Numbered from the stretch's first letter, positions 28,325 to 37,482 are shown. The stretch: 64,000 bases of DNA from Rhodospirillaceae bacterium (GCA_014382375.1 JACNJU010000086.1:23877-87876); one strand, 5' to 3'. A program made the numbers and translations. Notes: a model not told the origin generated them from the sequence alone.

Positions 28325-29121
28325 TGAGAGATAGCCTTTTGGGGCTTTGGGTTTTTATTGATTGTTAATTCCTGGACTTCAGGCTTGTTGGCCCGGCGCA
28401 ACAACCAAAGCACGCCAAACAAATCGACGATGCCGACACGAAGGCGGTCCCACGTCCCGTATTTGGAAACCCCGCGTTCGCGGGGCCGGTGGTTCACGTC
28501 AAGCGAGATCACAGTGCCGCCACGGCGGATCATCAGGGCCGGCAGAAAACGATGCATGTGATCGAATTGCGGCATCTCCAGGAAGGCCGTGCGGGTGAAG
28601 ACTTTAAGGCTGCAGCCAGTGTCAGGGGTATCGTCGTTAAGTAAACGAGAGCGAACGCCGTTGGCTATTTTTGACGATACCCGTTTAATCCATGTATCCC
28701 GGCGCTTGGCGCGCAGGCCCGCAACCATCAGATTGTCACGCTCCGGGGCGCCTTTCAGGGCTGAATAGAGTGCCGGAATATCGCCCGGATCGTTTTGCCC
28801 GTCGCCGTCCAGGGTGGCGATGATAGGTGCTTTGGCGGCCTTGATGCCGGTCATGATAGCGGCACTTTGACCACAACAGTTTCGATGACTTAAAATCCTC
28901 AATTGTGGGCATTCAGCCTTTACATCAAGCAACCTTTGGGCGCTGTCATCGGAGCTGCCATCATCGATATAAATGATTTCATAGTGCCCACAGACAGGAT
29001 CAAGGGCAGCCCGGATTTCAGCAGTCAACGGGGCAAGGTTTTCGGCCTCGTTAAAGACGGGTACAACGACAGCTAATTCCGGCGTGCTGGATTGATTTTC
29101 GTGTTGCTTTGGCTCAGTCAT
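28321..29121 (-). CDS. GT2-family glycosyltransferase (DPM1/ArnC-like)
   Basis: A 266-aa GT-A enzyme. It opens with VVVPVFNEAENLAPLTAEI, then IIYIDDGSSDDSA and, after SAAIMTGI, the metal-binding ATLDGDGQNDPGDIP. The acceptor-side motif RPRERGVSKYG (R-x8-K spacing) is typical of dolichyl- or undecaprenyl-phosphate glycosyltransferases. No C-terminal membrane pair like that of ArnC is obvious; only one hydrophobic stretch is seen (LRVGIVDLFGVLWLLRR). First gene of the three-gene minus-strand operon. It probably makes the polyprenyl-phosphate sugar used by the GT39 enzyme. Confidence 0.88.
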   Translation of the reverse strand: MTEPKQHENQSSTPELAVVVPVFNEAENLAPLTAEIRAALDPVCGHYEIIYIDDGSSDDSAQRLLDVKAECPQLRILSHRNCCGQSAAIMTGIKAAKAPIIATLDGDGQNDPGDIPALYSALKGAPERDNLMVAGLRAKRRDTWIKRVSSKIANGVRSRLLNDDTPDTGCSLKVFTRTAFLEMPQFDHMHRFLPALMIRRGGTVISLDVNHRPRERGVSKYGTWDRLRVGIVDLFGVLWLLRRANKPEVQELTINKNPKPQKAISQ

Positions 29122-29246
29122 TATCTAACGGATCGCTTACGGTGGAGTGAACAGAACCGATACTTATCATTGAGGGCGGGTTCGGCAAAGGTCTTTCCGA
29201 ACTCCCTGATGATGGGCAATTATGGTTGAAAATGGGGAGTGATGAA

Positions 29247-29741
29247 ATGACGGCGATTATAATGGGTGATGGTGGCAGGCTTGTTCACGAAGAAATAGTG
29301 CAACCTGACTGGGTTGATTACAATGGACACATGAATGTTGCGTACTACGTGCTGGTGTTCGACCACGCCACAGACGCCATGCTGGGGCTTCTTGATATGG
29401 GTGATGATTATCGGACCCGCACCGACAGTTCAGACTTCGTCATAGAATCTCATGTCAGCTATTTGTCCGAGGTGGTTAAGGGCGATCCTTTACAGGTTGC
29501 CTCGTTATTGTTGGGCTTTGATGACAAACGCCTGCATCTGTTCCATCACATGTATCATGGGCAAAATGGACAGCTTTGCGCGACCATCGAATTGATGCTT
29601 GTTCATGTTGATATGAAGTCCAGGCGCTCGGCGATATTTCCTGGTCAGGTGCTGGAAAGTCTGCGGACTTTTTCAGAAAACCAGCAACCCTTTGGGCAAC
29701 CCAGTCAATGTGGCGCGGTCATTGAAATCAGGCGGCGTTAA
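29247..29741 (+). CDS. Hotdog-fold acyl-CoA thioesterase
   Basis: A 164-aa 4HBT-type hotdog protein. The family motif is VQPDWVDYNGHMNVAYYVLVFDHATDAM, described here as a W-x-D-x-N-x-H-M core near residue 20 with the catalytic Asp. FVIESHVSYLSEV and a long central strand region follow. The same core appears in thioesterases of carnitine and betainyl-CoA metabolism (LcdT-like), so a medium-chain or betaine-type CoA ester is a possible substrate. I chose ATG 29247 because GGGGAG sits 7 bp upstream; a TTG at 29226 would add seven residues. It is divergent from the GT2 operon. Confidence 0.83.
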   Translation: MTAIIMGDGGRLVHEEIVQPDWVDYNGHMNVAYYVLVFDHATDAMLGLLDMGDDYRTRTDSSDFVIESHVSYLSEVVKGDPLQVASLLLGFDDKRLHLFHHMYHGQNGQLCATIELMLVHVDMKSRRSAIFPGQVLESLRTFSENQQPFGQPSQCGAVIEIRRR

Positions 29742-29808
29742 TTTTTTACTTGGACTCAATGACGGGAAGTCTATTCTCTGGAGTGGGGGGATAGATCGAA
29801 GTTTGGAG

Positions 29809-30873
29809 ATGTCATTGGATTACACGGAATCGTTTGAACAGGCCACTGAATACGGGAATTCAGCCCTGAAAATGATGAAAAAGAACGGAATTGCGGCGAA
29901 TCCGAACAATTTTACGGTTTGGTATCATTATTTTTCTGGCCAGATTCCTGATCTCAAAAGAACCATCGACATCCTGATCGACAACGATCAGGCATTCAGT
30001 GAAGGGCGAAATGAAGAAATTCACAAAAAATTCTTCACTTTTGACATGGAAACCCAAGCTATTGGCGACGCGGCCACTCGTGCGGAGGCAGAATTAACCC
30101 GTATCCTTGATTATCTGGGCGTCGCCGGTGATGGTGCCGCTGAATATGGGAAAGCGCTTGAGGCGTTTTCGGGTGACATCAGCGGTAGCGGGGAGTCTGA
30201 AACAATCAAGACGGTGATCACCAGCGCCTTGAACGCAACCCGCGAAATGGAACTTCAGAACAAAAGTCTGGAGGAGAAATTCAACGCTTCTTCGGTCGAG
30301 ATCAATCGTTTGCGCGAAGATCTGGAAACCATGCGTCTGGAGGCAATGACTGATGGCCTGACCGGCATTGCCAACCGTAAACTTTTTGATGCCGAATTGC
30401 GTCGTTCTGCGATCCAGGCGATGGAAAATGGTGAGGCTTTATGTCTGCTCATCCTCGATATTGATCATTTCAAAAAATTCAACGATACCTATGGCCATCA
30501 GGTCGGTGATCAGGTCCTGAAACTTCTGGCCCAGACCTTGACCTCAAGTATCAAGGGCCAGGATTTGGCGGCCCGCTTCGGGGGTGAAGAGTTTTGTGTC
30601 ATCTTGCCGGGTACCAGTCTGAAAAACGCCATAAAAGTTGCCGAGGTCATTAGAAACAAGGTCGGCAAGAAACAGGTGATGAATCGCAAGACGGGGGAAT
30701 CGATGGGGCAGGTTACGGTTTCTGTCGGCGTCGGTGAATTCCGTTACGGTGAACCGCTAACTCAATTGATTCTGCGTTCTGATGAAGCCATGTATGTGGC
30801 AAAACGCAGCGGGCGCAATCGGGTTGTTTCCGAAACCATGGTCGACAGTAAGGAATTATCCTTCGATAATTGA
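29809..30873 (+). CDS. Diguanylate cyclase (GGDEF domain)
   Basis: Synthesises cyclic-di-GMP from two GTP. The 354-aa protein has an uncharacterised helical N-terminal region (about 1-170, starting SLDYTESFEQA), a short coiled coil (ALNATREMELQNKSLEEKFNA, split by breaks in hydrophobicity) and a C-terminal GGDEF domain. That domain has MTDGLTGIANRKLFD, the metal-binding ILDIDHFKKFNDTYGHQ and the active-site GGEEF. The product-inhibition I-site RxxD is KGQD here, so feedback may be weak. The frame is open upstream to 29692, but that would overlap the thioesterase, so ATG 29809 is preferred. The sensor input is unknown. Confidence 0.88.
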   Translation: MSLDYTESFEQATEYGNSALKMMKKNGIAANPNNFTVWYHYFSGQIPDLKRTIDILIDNDQAFSEGRNEEIHKKFFTFDMETQAIGDAATRAEAELTRILDYLGVAGDGAAEYGKALEAFSGDISGSGESETIKTVITSALNATREMELQNKSLEEKFNASSVEINRLREDLETMRLEAMTDGLTGIANRKLFDAELRRSAIQAMENGEALCLLILDIDHFKKFNDTYGHQVGDQVLKLLAQTLTSSIKGQDLAARFGGEEFCVILPGTSLKNAIKVAEVIRNKVGKKQVMNRKTGESMGQVTVSVGVGEFRYGEPLTQLILRSDEAMYVAKRSGRNRVVSETMVDSKELSFDN

Positions 30874-30911
30874 CACTCCTCCGTATTGGGCCTGGGGGGC
30901 CTGTCGTGTCC

Positions 30912-32681
30912 ATGCGCTATCTTTCATTTAGTCGGCTTACTGTCCTTCTTCGTCGCCTGACCCAAAGTGGCCAGATGGCCTTAACCATTCTTGCCTTTCT
31001 GATTGGCGGCGGCGCTGGTGGTGCGGTTGTGCTTTTTCGCGAAGCCATTGGTCTGGTCCAGAACCTTGCCTTTGGCACCGACAGCGAGCGGTTGTTCCTG
31101 CATCTTGATAGCTTGCCCTGGTGGCAGATCGTGTCTGTACCGGCGTTTGGCGGCCTCATCATTGGCTTGCTTGTCAAATACCTGATGCCTGAAAAGCGCC
31201 CTGAAGGGGTCGCTGACGTTATCGAGGCCGGTGCCTTGCGCGGTGGCCGCATGTCATTACTGACCGGCATCAAGGCGGCGCTGGTTAATGCGATTTCCAT
31301 CGGTTTTGGTGCCTCTGTCGGGCGTGAAGGCCCGGCGGTTCATATCGGTGCGGCGTTCGGGGGCTGGCTTGCCTCATCCCTGCATTTGACCCGCTCTGTC
31401 TCGCGAACGCTTCTGGGTTGCGGCGCGGCGGCGGCAGTTGCGGCTTCCTTCAATGCGCCCATTGCCGGGGCCTTGTTTGCATCCGAAGTGGTGATCGGCC
31501 ATTACGCCTTAAGCGCCTTTGCCCCCATCGTTATCGCCAGCGTCACCGGGACAGCTATCTCGCGTTATTATTTTGGCGATTTTCCGGCCTTTGTTATCCC
31601 CGAGCACATCATCGAGTCGTTCTGGGAATTCCCCGCTTTTATCGTCCTTGGCATCATCGCCGGACTGGCCGCCATGGCGTTTATGAAAAGTGTCATGCTG
31701 TGCAATTCCCTGGCCGGGCGGGTGCCGGTCCCGGACATTGTCAAACCGGCAATTGGCGGTGCGCTGATCGGCCTTATCGCGATCTGGTTCCCGCAGGTCT
31801 TAGGTGTCGGTTACGGCGCTACAGAGGCCGCCGTGATGGAATCCTTCCCGCTGATGTTGCTGGTATCGGTATGCATTGCCAAAATTCTGGCGACCTCAAT
31901 CAGCATCGGTTTTGGTTTTGGCGGCGGTGTGTTCTCACCGGCACTGGTGATCGGGGCAATGCTGGGCGGTGCCTACGGGATGATCTTCACCGGCCTGTTT
32001 CCTGACCTGTCTACCGGCATTGGTGCGTATACCATCCTTGGTATGGGTGCGATGGCCGCGGCGGTGCTTGGCGCACCGATTTCCACCGCCCTGATTATCT
32101 TTGAAATGACCGGCGATTACGCCCTGACAATGGCCCTGATGGTTGCGGTCGTCATTGCCTCGATGATTACCCGGCAGTTTCATGGCGGTTCGTTCTTTGC
32201 CTGGCAGCTTGAACGGCGTGGTCATGACCTTCGTGATGGCCTTGAAGTTGCCCTGCTTCGGAATCTTAAAGTGCGTTCGGTGCTTTCAAGCGCCGGGGAA
32301 CTGGTGACCCTGGGGGTAGGATTGCCTGACATCCGCTCGATGTTGCAAAATTCCGAAGCCGGTGAGCTTTTTGTTATTGATGAAGACGGCATCCTGTTTG
32401 GCACCATCACCCTAGCCGATATGAGCGAGTTCGCTTTCGATCCGGAACTCGATCAGTTGATCACTGCAAGCGACGTGGCGCGCCGCCATCCGCCGGTTCT
32501 GGCAGCCGGTGACGATCTTGAAACGGCAATGACAATCATGCGCGACAATGGCGAGGAATACATCGCGGTGGTCGAGAACCGCGACAATATGAAATTTCTC
32601 GGCTGTGTCCGTGAAGGTCGGGTGATGAGCGCTTATAACCGGGCCCTTGTCGAAAACCGCCGCGAGGAACGCGGGCACTGA
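30912..32681 (+). CDS. ClC-family chloride channel/transporter with CBS pair
   Basis: A 589-aa ClC protein. The membrane domain (about 20-425) holds the selectivity motif SVGREGPAVHIGAAFGG, whose Glu is the gating residue, and GFGGGVFSPALVIGAMLGG. The usual first motif GSGIP is replaced by EGVADVIEAG, so the central Ser ligand is missing. The C-terminal part (about 450-580) is a CBS pair (VRSVLS..., SEAGELFVIDEDG, ARRHPPVLAAGDDLETAM), probably sensing nucleotides. ATG 30912 was chosen; GTG 30906 and TTG 30870 are possible alternatives, and a GGGGGG run lies upstream. Whether it is a channel or a Cl-/H+ exchanger cannot be decided. Confidence 0.9.
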   Translation: MRYLSFSRLTVLLRRLTQSGQMALTILAFLIGGGAGGAVVLFREAIGLVQNLAFGTDSERLFLHLDSLPWWQIVSVPAFGGLIIGLLVKYLMPEKRPEGVADVIEAGALRGGRMSLLTGIKAALVNAISIGFGASVGREGPAVHIGAAFGGWLASSLHLTRSVSRTLLGCGAAAAVAASFNAPIAGALFASEVVIGHYALSAFAPIVIASVTGTAISRYYFGDFPAFVIPEHIIESFWEFPAFIVLGIIAGLAAMAFMKSVMLCNSLAGRVPVPDIVKPAIGGALIGLIAIWFPQVLGVGYGATEAAVMESFPLMLLVSVCIAKILATSISIGFGFGGGVFSPALVIGAMLGGAYGMIFTGLFPDLSTGIGAYTILGMGAMAAAVLGAPISTALIIFEMTGDYALTMALMVAVVIASMITRQFHGGSFFAWQLERRGHDLRDGLEVALLRNLKVRSVLSSAGELVTLGVGLPDIRSMLQNSEAGELFVIDEDGILFGTITLADMSEFAFDPELDQLITASDVARRHPPVLAAGDDLETAMTIMRDNGEEYIAVVENRDNMKFLGCVREGRVMSAYNRALVENRREERGH

Positions 32682-32929
32682 GGGAAAAAAGACCGTCCTT
32701 CTGGCGCTTGGGCAATCTCCTTTCAGCCGTTCCGAATTACCAGCGGTGAAGGCTTTTATTTCTGCTTATAGTCTGGCTTACGGGGCAATACCATCTGCCC
32801 AGACCGCACAGGGGTACAATGCCGCCCGACGTATTGATCGCGCCGTTCGCTCTCAGGACGGGATTGAAGACGGCACCGCATTGCGACGAAATTTCAGGGA
32901 AACAGCACACGGTTTTGACTGGTGATCCT

Positions 32930-33949
32930 TTAATGTCCAAGCAGCCAGTCGTAGCGATCAATGGATTTGATGTTGATTTTTTTGATCGTCAGGTCCGTCG
33001 AGGCTGCCGACAGGATATCCAGTTGAATCGGGCTTCCGGCATTTCCCTGAATGCGCACTTTTCGGAAAAACTCAAGCATCGTGCCAATGCGCCTGCCACC
33101 GACGCCGATGATGATGTCACCCCTTTTAAGCCCCGCCTGTTCGGCAGGGCCGCCTTCGCTCAAACGGGTGATGAAAACCCGGCCCTGGGCTTCGTCCGTA
33201 TTAAGACCAAGCCACGGCGGCACCGGTGGTTTACGTCGCCCACTTGCGACTAAATCAGCGATGATCGGTTTCAGGTCATCAATGGGAACGAACATATTTC
33301 CGATTACCGGGTGATCGGCGACAATAGCGTCATTGACCAACAGCGAGCCAATACCAACCAGTTCGCCTTTTCGGTCGATTAATGCAGCACCACCAAATTC
33401 ATGATGGGGCGGCATGGTGAAAATGGCTTTTTCCAAAAGATATTCCCAGTACCCGGCGAACGAGCGTCGCGAAACCACCTGGGCTGCGACAATGGCGTCC
33501 GGGCCACCGAAACTGACAGCGAGAACCGGGGTGCCGTCGTTTAAACTTTTCGAGGACCCCATCTTTAATGCTGTCGCCCCTACGGGTTCGCGGGCCCGGA
33601 TCAGGCCAAAGCCGGTGGTGTGGTCGTAGGCGACGAGGTTGGCCTCAATCTGGTTTCCCTGAGGCCCGACAACAGCAATTTCATCGGCCTCCAGAATCAG
33701 ATAACCGATGGTCAAGATCAGTCCGTCGTTATCGATCAAAACCCCGCTACCCTGGCGCTGGACGCCTAGACTATCTGCGGTGCGGGCGGTTTCCGGAATA
33801 TTTGCGTAGACGCCAACGACCGCCGAAAAGGCAGAATCAAAGGGCGCGGTTGTGATTTCAGGAGCAGGCACTGTCGCCGTCGAACAGGCACTTACGAAAA
33901 GCGCTGCGCAAAGCAGCAGGGCGTGAGTCCGATCAAGCAAGACCTTCAT
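32930..33949 (-). CDS. HtrA-like PDZ lipoprotein with degenerate protease site
   Basis: A 339-aa periplasmic lipoprotein: signal peptide with lipobox VSAC near residue 22, a trypsin-like beta-barrel, and a C-terminal PDZ domain (about 225-325: WLGLNTDEAQGRVFITRLSE, GPAEQAGLKRGDIIIGVGG). The barrel keeps the HtrA frame (GVQRQGSGVLIDNDGLILTIGYLI) but the catalytic His of the LTNNHV motif is absent (LTIGYL) and the Ser of GNSGG is replaced (EFGGAAL). It should be inactive as a protease and may act as a binder or adaptor. The start could also be at ATG 33961 or 33988; ATG 33949 gives the cleanest signal peptide. Confidence 0.82.
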   Translation of the reverse strand: MKVLLDRTHALLLCAALFVSACSTATVPAPEITTAPFDSAFSAVVGVYANIPETARTADSLGVQRQGSGVLIDNDGLILTIGYLILEADEIAVVGPQGNQIEANLVAYDHTTGFGLIRAREPVGATALKMGSSKSLNDGTPVLAVSFGGPDAIVAAQVVSRRSFAGYWEYLLEKAIFTMPPHHEFGGAALIDRKGELVGIGSLLVNDAIVADHPVIGNMFVPIDDLKPIIADLVASGRRKPPVPPWLGLNTDEAQGRVFITRLSEGGPAEQAGLKRGDIIIGVGGRRIGTMLEFFRKVRIQGNAGSPIQLDILSAASTDLTIKKINIKSIDRYDWLLGH

Positions 33950-34087
33950 TGTTTCCGGCATCTGCATCATCTCCGGACTGGGAACCATCCAAGTATAGCG
34001 CCGCAGTACCTTATCGTCCGCTCTGTTGAGAAAAAATGCAAAAGGATTCGGGTTCTAATCAGATCACCGGCGCGCTATACATTTGTT

Positions 34088-36328
34088 ATGTCTGATTCTT
34101 TTGATCTAGCCGCCGAAGCACCCCCGGCACCAACCGCTCCTGCCTATCTGGATGGTTTGAATGAGAGCCAGCGCGACGCTGTTGAGGCCATCGACGGCCC
34201 AGTTCTTGTTTTGGCGGGTGCCGGTACCGGCAAGACTCGGGTTTTGACGACGCGGCTTTCCCATATCCTGATGCAGGGCAAAGCCGCACCCTGGGAAGTT
34301 CTCGCCGTGACGTTTACCAACAAGGCGGCGCGCGAAATGCAGGACCGGGTCGGCGGGCTTTTGGGGCGGGCCACCGAAGGCTGGTGGATCGGGACTTTCC
34401 ACGCCCTGGGGGCGCGCATCCTACGCCGTCATGCAGAGGCTGCCGGCCTTAAATCAAATTTCACCATTATCGATCAGGACGATCAGGTTCGATTGCTCAA
34501 ACAGTTGGTGGAAGCCCACAATATAGATGAAAAACGCTGGCCACCGCGGGTCATCTGCAACCTTATTCAACGCTGGAAAGATCGCGGCCTGATGCCGGAC
34601 GCCGTCGGTGATACGGAAGGTTCGGACAGCGCCGATGGTAAGGCGGTGCAAATTTACCGTGAGTATCAAGACCGGTTGCAAACCCTGAACGCCGCTGATT
34701 TCGGCGATCTGCTGCTGTTGTGCCTGGAACTGTTCAAGGCCCAGCCGTCTATCCTGCAGGAATACCAGCGCAAGTTTCGTTTTCTGTTGGTCGATGAATA
34801 TCAGGACACCAATGTGGCTCAATATCTGTGGCTCAGGATGCTTGCTCAATCCCACAAGAATATTTGTTGCGTCGGTGATGATGATCAGTCGATCTACTCG
34901 TGGCGCGGCGCGGAAGTCGGCAATATCCTGCGTTTCGAGAAAGATTTTCCCGGTGCCAAAGTCGTCCGTCTGGAACGCAATTACCGCTCCACTCCGCATA
35001 TTCTGGGGGCGGCCTCCGGCCTGATCGCTCACAACGAAGGACGCTTGGGCAAGACCCTGTGGACCGAGCTGAACGAGGGCGAGAAGGTCGGCGTTCGCGG
35101 CGTCTGGGACGGGGTCGAGGAAGCCCGCGTCGTTGGCGATGAAATAGAAGTCCAGCAAAACAGGGGCCATAAGCTCAACGATATGGCGGTATTGGTCAGG
35201 GCAGGATTTCAGACTCGCGAATTTGAAGAACGCCTGATCACACTGGGCCTTCCTTACCGGATCATCGGTGGCGCCCGGTTTTACGAGCGCCTGGAAATTC
35301 GCGACGCCATCGCCTACCTGCGGGTGATCGCCCAGCCCGATGATGACCTGGCTTTCGAACGGATTGTCAATACGCCAAAGCGAGGGCTTGGCGACACCAC
35401 CATTCAAACCATTAACATCTACGCCCGGGCCGAGCGTATTCCGATGATTGTAGCGATCCACAAATTGCTTGAAACGGATGAACTGCGGGCCAGGGCGCGC
35501 ACCACCTTGCATGAACTGCTGAACGATTTTAGCCGCTGGCGCACTCTTGCATCGGAGGTCAATCATGTGGACCTGACCCGTCAGGTTCTCGACGAGTCCG
35601 GTTATACCGTCATGTGGAAAATGAGCAAGGCTCCTGAAGCGCCGGGACGGCTTGAGAACCTGAAAGAATTGCTTACCGCTATGGAGGATTTCGAGAATCT
35701 GCAAGGCTTCCTTGAGCATGTCTCGCTGGTTATGGAAAACGAGGCGACGACAGCCGATGATAAACTCACCCTGATGACCCTGCACGGCGCCAAAGGGCTT
35801 GAATTTGACACCGTCTTCCTGCCCGGATGGGAGGAGGGCCTGTTCCCCCATCAGCGGGCTCTCGACGAAGGCGGCCTGTCGGCGCTTGAGGAAGAACGTC
35901 GCCTCGCTTACGTCGGTTTAACCCGTGCCCGAAAGCGCGCCATGATCAGTTTTGCCGCCAATCGGCGCATTTATGGCAATTGGCAATCGGCCATTCCGTC
36001 GCGTTTTATCGATGAATTGCCGCCCGATAGCGTCGAGCAATCGGCCGATCAGGGCCTGTACGGGGCTGCTACAGAATCGGGTAGTTTTCTTGATGTTCCG
36101 CGTCAACGCAGTCGCCGCACCGGATTTTCAGAACAACCGGGGCGCTGGGCGGGTCAAAAGAGTAGTAGCGGTAATCAGGATGGGGACGATCTGCAAACCG
36201 GCCAGCGGGTGTTTCATCAGAAATTCGGCTACGGCGCGATCCTGTCCATTGACGGTGACAAGCTGGAAATTGCCTTCGAGAAAGCCGGAACCAAAAAGGT
36301 GATGGCGGGATTTGTCGAGCAAACCTGA
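34088..36328 (+). CDS. UvrD/PcrA-family ATP-dependent DNA helicase
   Basis: A 746-aa superfamily 1A 3'-5' helicase for repair and for clearing RecA or RNA polymerase from DNA. Motif I is AGAGTGKT, Ia is VTFTNKAAREM, II is LLVDEYQDTN, and III is GDDDQSIYSWRGAE. Motif IV is RNYRSTPHIL, V is TLHGAKGLEFDTVFLPGWEE and VI is RRLAYVGLTRARKR. The C-terminal tail (about 690-746) carries the tudor-like RNA-polymerase-binding module seen in PcrA/UvrD (GQRVFHQKFGYGAIL). ATG 34088 gives the normal family length; the frame is open further upstream but without family sequence. Confidence 0.95.
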   Translation: MSDSFDLAAEAPPAPTAPAYLDGLNESQRDAVEAIDGPVLVLAGAGTGKTRVLTTRLSHILMQGKAAPWEVLAVTFTNKAAREMQDRVGGLLGRATEGWWIGTFHALGARILRRHAEAAGLKSNFTIIDQDDQVRLLKQLVEAHNIDEKRWPPRVICNLIQRWKDRGLMPDAVGDTEGSDSADGKAVQIYREYQDRLQTLNAADFGDLLLLCLELFKAQPSILQEYQRKFRFLLVDEYQDTNVAQYLWLRMLAQSHKNICCVGDDDQSIYSWRGAEVGNILRFEKDFPGAKVVRLERNYRSTPHILGAASGLIAHNEGRLGKTLWTELNEGEKVGVRGVWDGVEEARVVGDEIEVQQNRGHKLNDMAVLVRAGFQTREFEERLITLGLPYRIIGGARFYERLEIRDAIAYLRVIAQPDDDLAFERIVNTPKRGLGDTTIQTINIYARAERIPMIVAIHKLLETDELRARARTTLHELLNDFSRWRTLASEVNHVDLTRQVLDESGYTVMWKMSKAPEAPGRLENLKELLTAMEDFENLQGFLEHVSLVMENEATTADDKLTLMTLHGAKGLEFDTVFLPGWEEGLFPHQRALDEGGLSALEEERRLAYVGLTRARKRAMISFAANRRIYGNWQSAIPSRFIDELPPDSVEQSADQGLYGAATESGSFLDVPRQRSRRTGFSEQPGRWAGQKSSSGNQDGDDLQTGQRVFHQKFGYGAILSIDGDKLEIAFEKAGTKKVMAGFVEQT

Positions 36329-36390
36329 TTTTTTAACCAATTGTTGAGAAACGGCCGTTAGCCTGATTCCTTAAATGAAGGAGGGCCAGA

Positions 36391-36720
36391 ATGGCTTTAT
36401 TTTTATCAGTTGCGGCATTGTTGTTGGCGATTTCAGCGGTTGTGGTCAGTGCTGAAGCCTTGCGCCGGATCAACGGCCAGAACGAAGAGTTTTTGAAATC
36501 CTACGTTAAGCAGATTCGTGTTGATCTGGATAACAAGGATGGACAACTGGTCTCCTTGAAACAGGAAGTTCAGGAATTAAAACGGGCCCGCCAAACAAGC
36601 CGGGAAACCTTGCGTAAACTTGAAAATGACGCCAAGCAAAAAAGCGCCGGCGACCCAGTTGACAGGTATGGTGATTTCATTCCCAGTACTGCCGCCCCGC
36701 GCACCCGCAGTGTCGCCTGA
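36391..36720 (+). CDS. Small membrane-anchored coiled-coil protein, 109 aa
   Basis: Not recognised as a named family. It has one N-terminal membrane segment (LFLSVAALLLAISAVVVSA) with a short cytoplasmic or periplasmic start, then a charged helical region likely to form a coiled coil (heptad-like LDNKDGQLVSLKQEVQELKRAR through about residue 80, broken here for length), then a Pro-rich tail. A strong AAGGAGGG ribosome site precedes the ATG, so translation is likely. It lies 62 bp after the UvrD gene and converges with the LuxR gene. Topology and function are unknown. Confidence 0.75.
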   Translation: MALFLSVAALLLAISAVVVSAEALRRINGQNEEFLKSYVKQIRVDLDNKDGQLVSLKQEVQELKRARQTSRETLRKLENDAKQKSAGDPVDRYGDFIPSTAAPRTRSVA

Positions 36721-36739
36721 GCGTCTGCTCATTTAATTT

Positions 36740-37318
36740 TCAGGGTGCAATAATACCCATGTGAACCGCCCGCGCGACGGCCTGTTCACGGGTTGTCGAG
36801 GCCAGCTTGCGCCTGGCATTCGAAATATGAAGGTTTACAGTGACCCGCTTGATTCCCATACGATAGGCGATTTTGTCACTTCGAAAACCCCGTGCCAATA
36901 GCAGCAGGGTTTCGCGTTCCCGGGGCGTTATCCTCGCCTTTAACGCTCTTTCTTTCTGTCTCAGGGATATAATACAGGTGTGAGCGTAGAGAATGCTGGC
37001 GGCGATGGCTGGCAGATAATTTCCGTCTCCGTTTTTGCTGGAAAGCCCCAGGGATGTCTTTTTCGGCGTTTCAGTACTGCCCTCTGGCGGTTCAACAAGC
37101 ATCCATAAATAGTTTGTGACGCGTATGGTTTGCGGACTTTTCTTGAAAGCCTGATTTTTACCCTCCTCGCGCAACGCAGTGCTTTTTCCGGAACTGTCGA
37201 CCATCCAGATCATATGCTTGTTAAACTTGTCGGAAATACGAGAGAGAAATCCGGCGGTGAGCTGACTGGCCTCTTTCGCATCTTTCGCCTGCTTTAGTGA
37301 CGAAAATAACGGGTTCAT
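36740..37318 (-). CDS. LuxR-family transcriptional regulator without a recognisable sensor domain
   Basis: A 192-aa protein. The last 65 residues are a LuxR/NarL helix-turn-helix: ITPRERETLLLLARGFRSDKIA, then RMGIKRVTVNLHISNARRKL and AVARAVHMGIIAP, with the conserved Glu, Leu and Gly positions. The first about 125 residues do not show the Trp/Tyr/Asp/Pro pattern of acyl-homoserine-lactone domains, nor a response-regulator Asp. It therefore looks like a LuxR solo with an unknown input. ATG 37318 is preferred over GTG 37336 because AAGGCAG lies just upstream. A lux-box-like dyad sits 67 bp upstream. No luxI is in the window. Confidence 0.85.
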   Translation of the reverse strand: MNPLFSSLKQAKDAKEASQLTAGFLSRISDKFNKHMIWMVDSSGKSTALREEGKNQAFKKSPQTIRVTNYLWMLVEPPEGSTETPKKTSLGLSSKNGDGNYLPAIAASILYAHTCIISLRQKERALKARITPRERETLLLLARGFRSDKIAYRMGIKRVTVNLHISNARRKLASTTREQAVARAVHMGIIAP

Positions 37319-37384
37319 GATCTGCCTTCTTTCCACCAGTCTTCCTTATTCCATACCATAACTAGAATGGACATTGATGAAATG

Positions 37385-37408
37385 CAACCTATGCAAATGG
37401 ATAGGTTG
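37385..37408. promoter_or_regulatory. lux-box-like inverted repeat
   Basis: Perfect 8-bp arms CAACCTAT and ATAGGTTG are separated by eight bases. The inner 20 bp keep the CT at positions 3-4 and AG at 17-18 that are shared by LuxR-type operators. It lies between the divergent LuxR gene and a small plus-strand ORF. A lone half-site, AACCTAT, recurs at 37451. Probably the autoregulatory site of the LuxR protein. Confidence 0.55.
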
Positions 37409-37482
37409 TAGGGCCAATTTGCAGCGGGTAGCGTTTCTGGATAGATGTTAAACCTATATTTGTATTTCGGTTTCTTTTGCCT

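Noticed and set aside
32682..32929. Possible plus-strand coding sequence after the ClC gene
   Set aside because: The frame overlaps the ClC end, has no ribosome site or composition support, and the gap is only about 250 bp.
34454..35851. 465-codon open frame antisense to the UvrD/PcrA gene
   Set aside because: It lies wholly inside a clearly real helicase gene and its translation shows no recognisable domains; long antisense frames are common in this codon usage.
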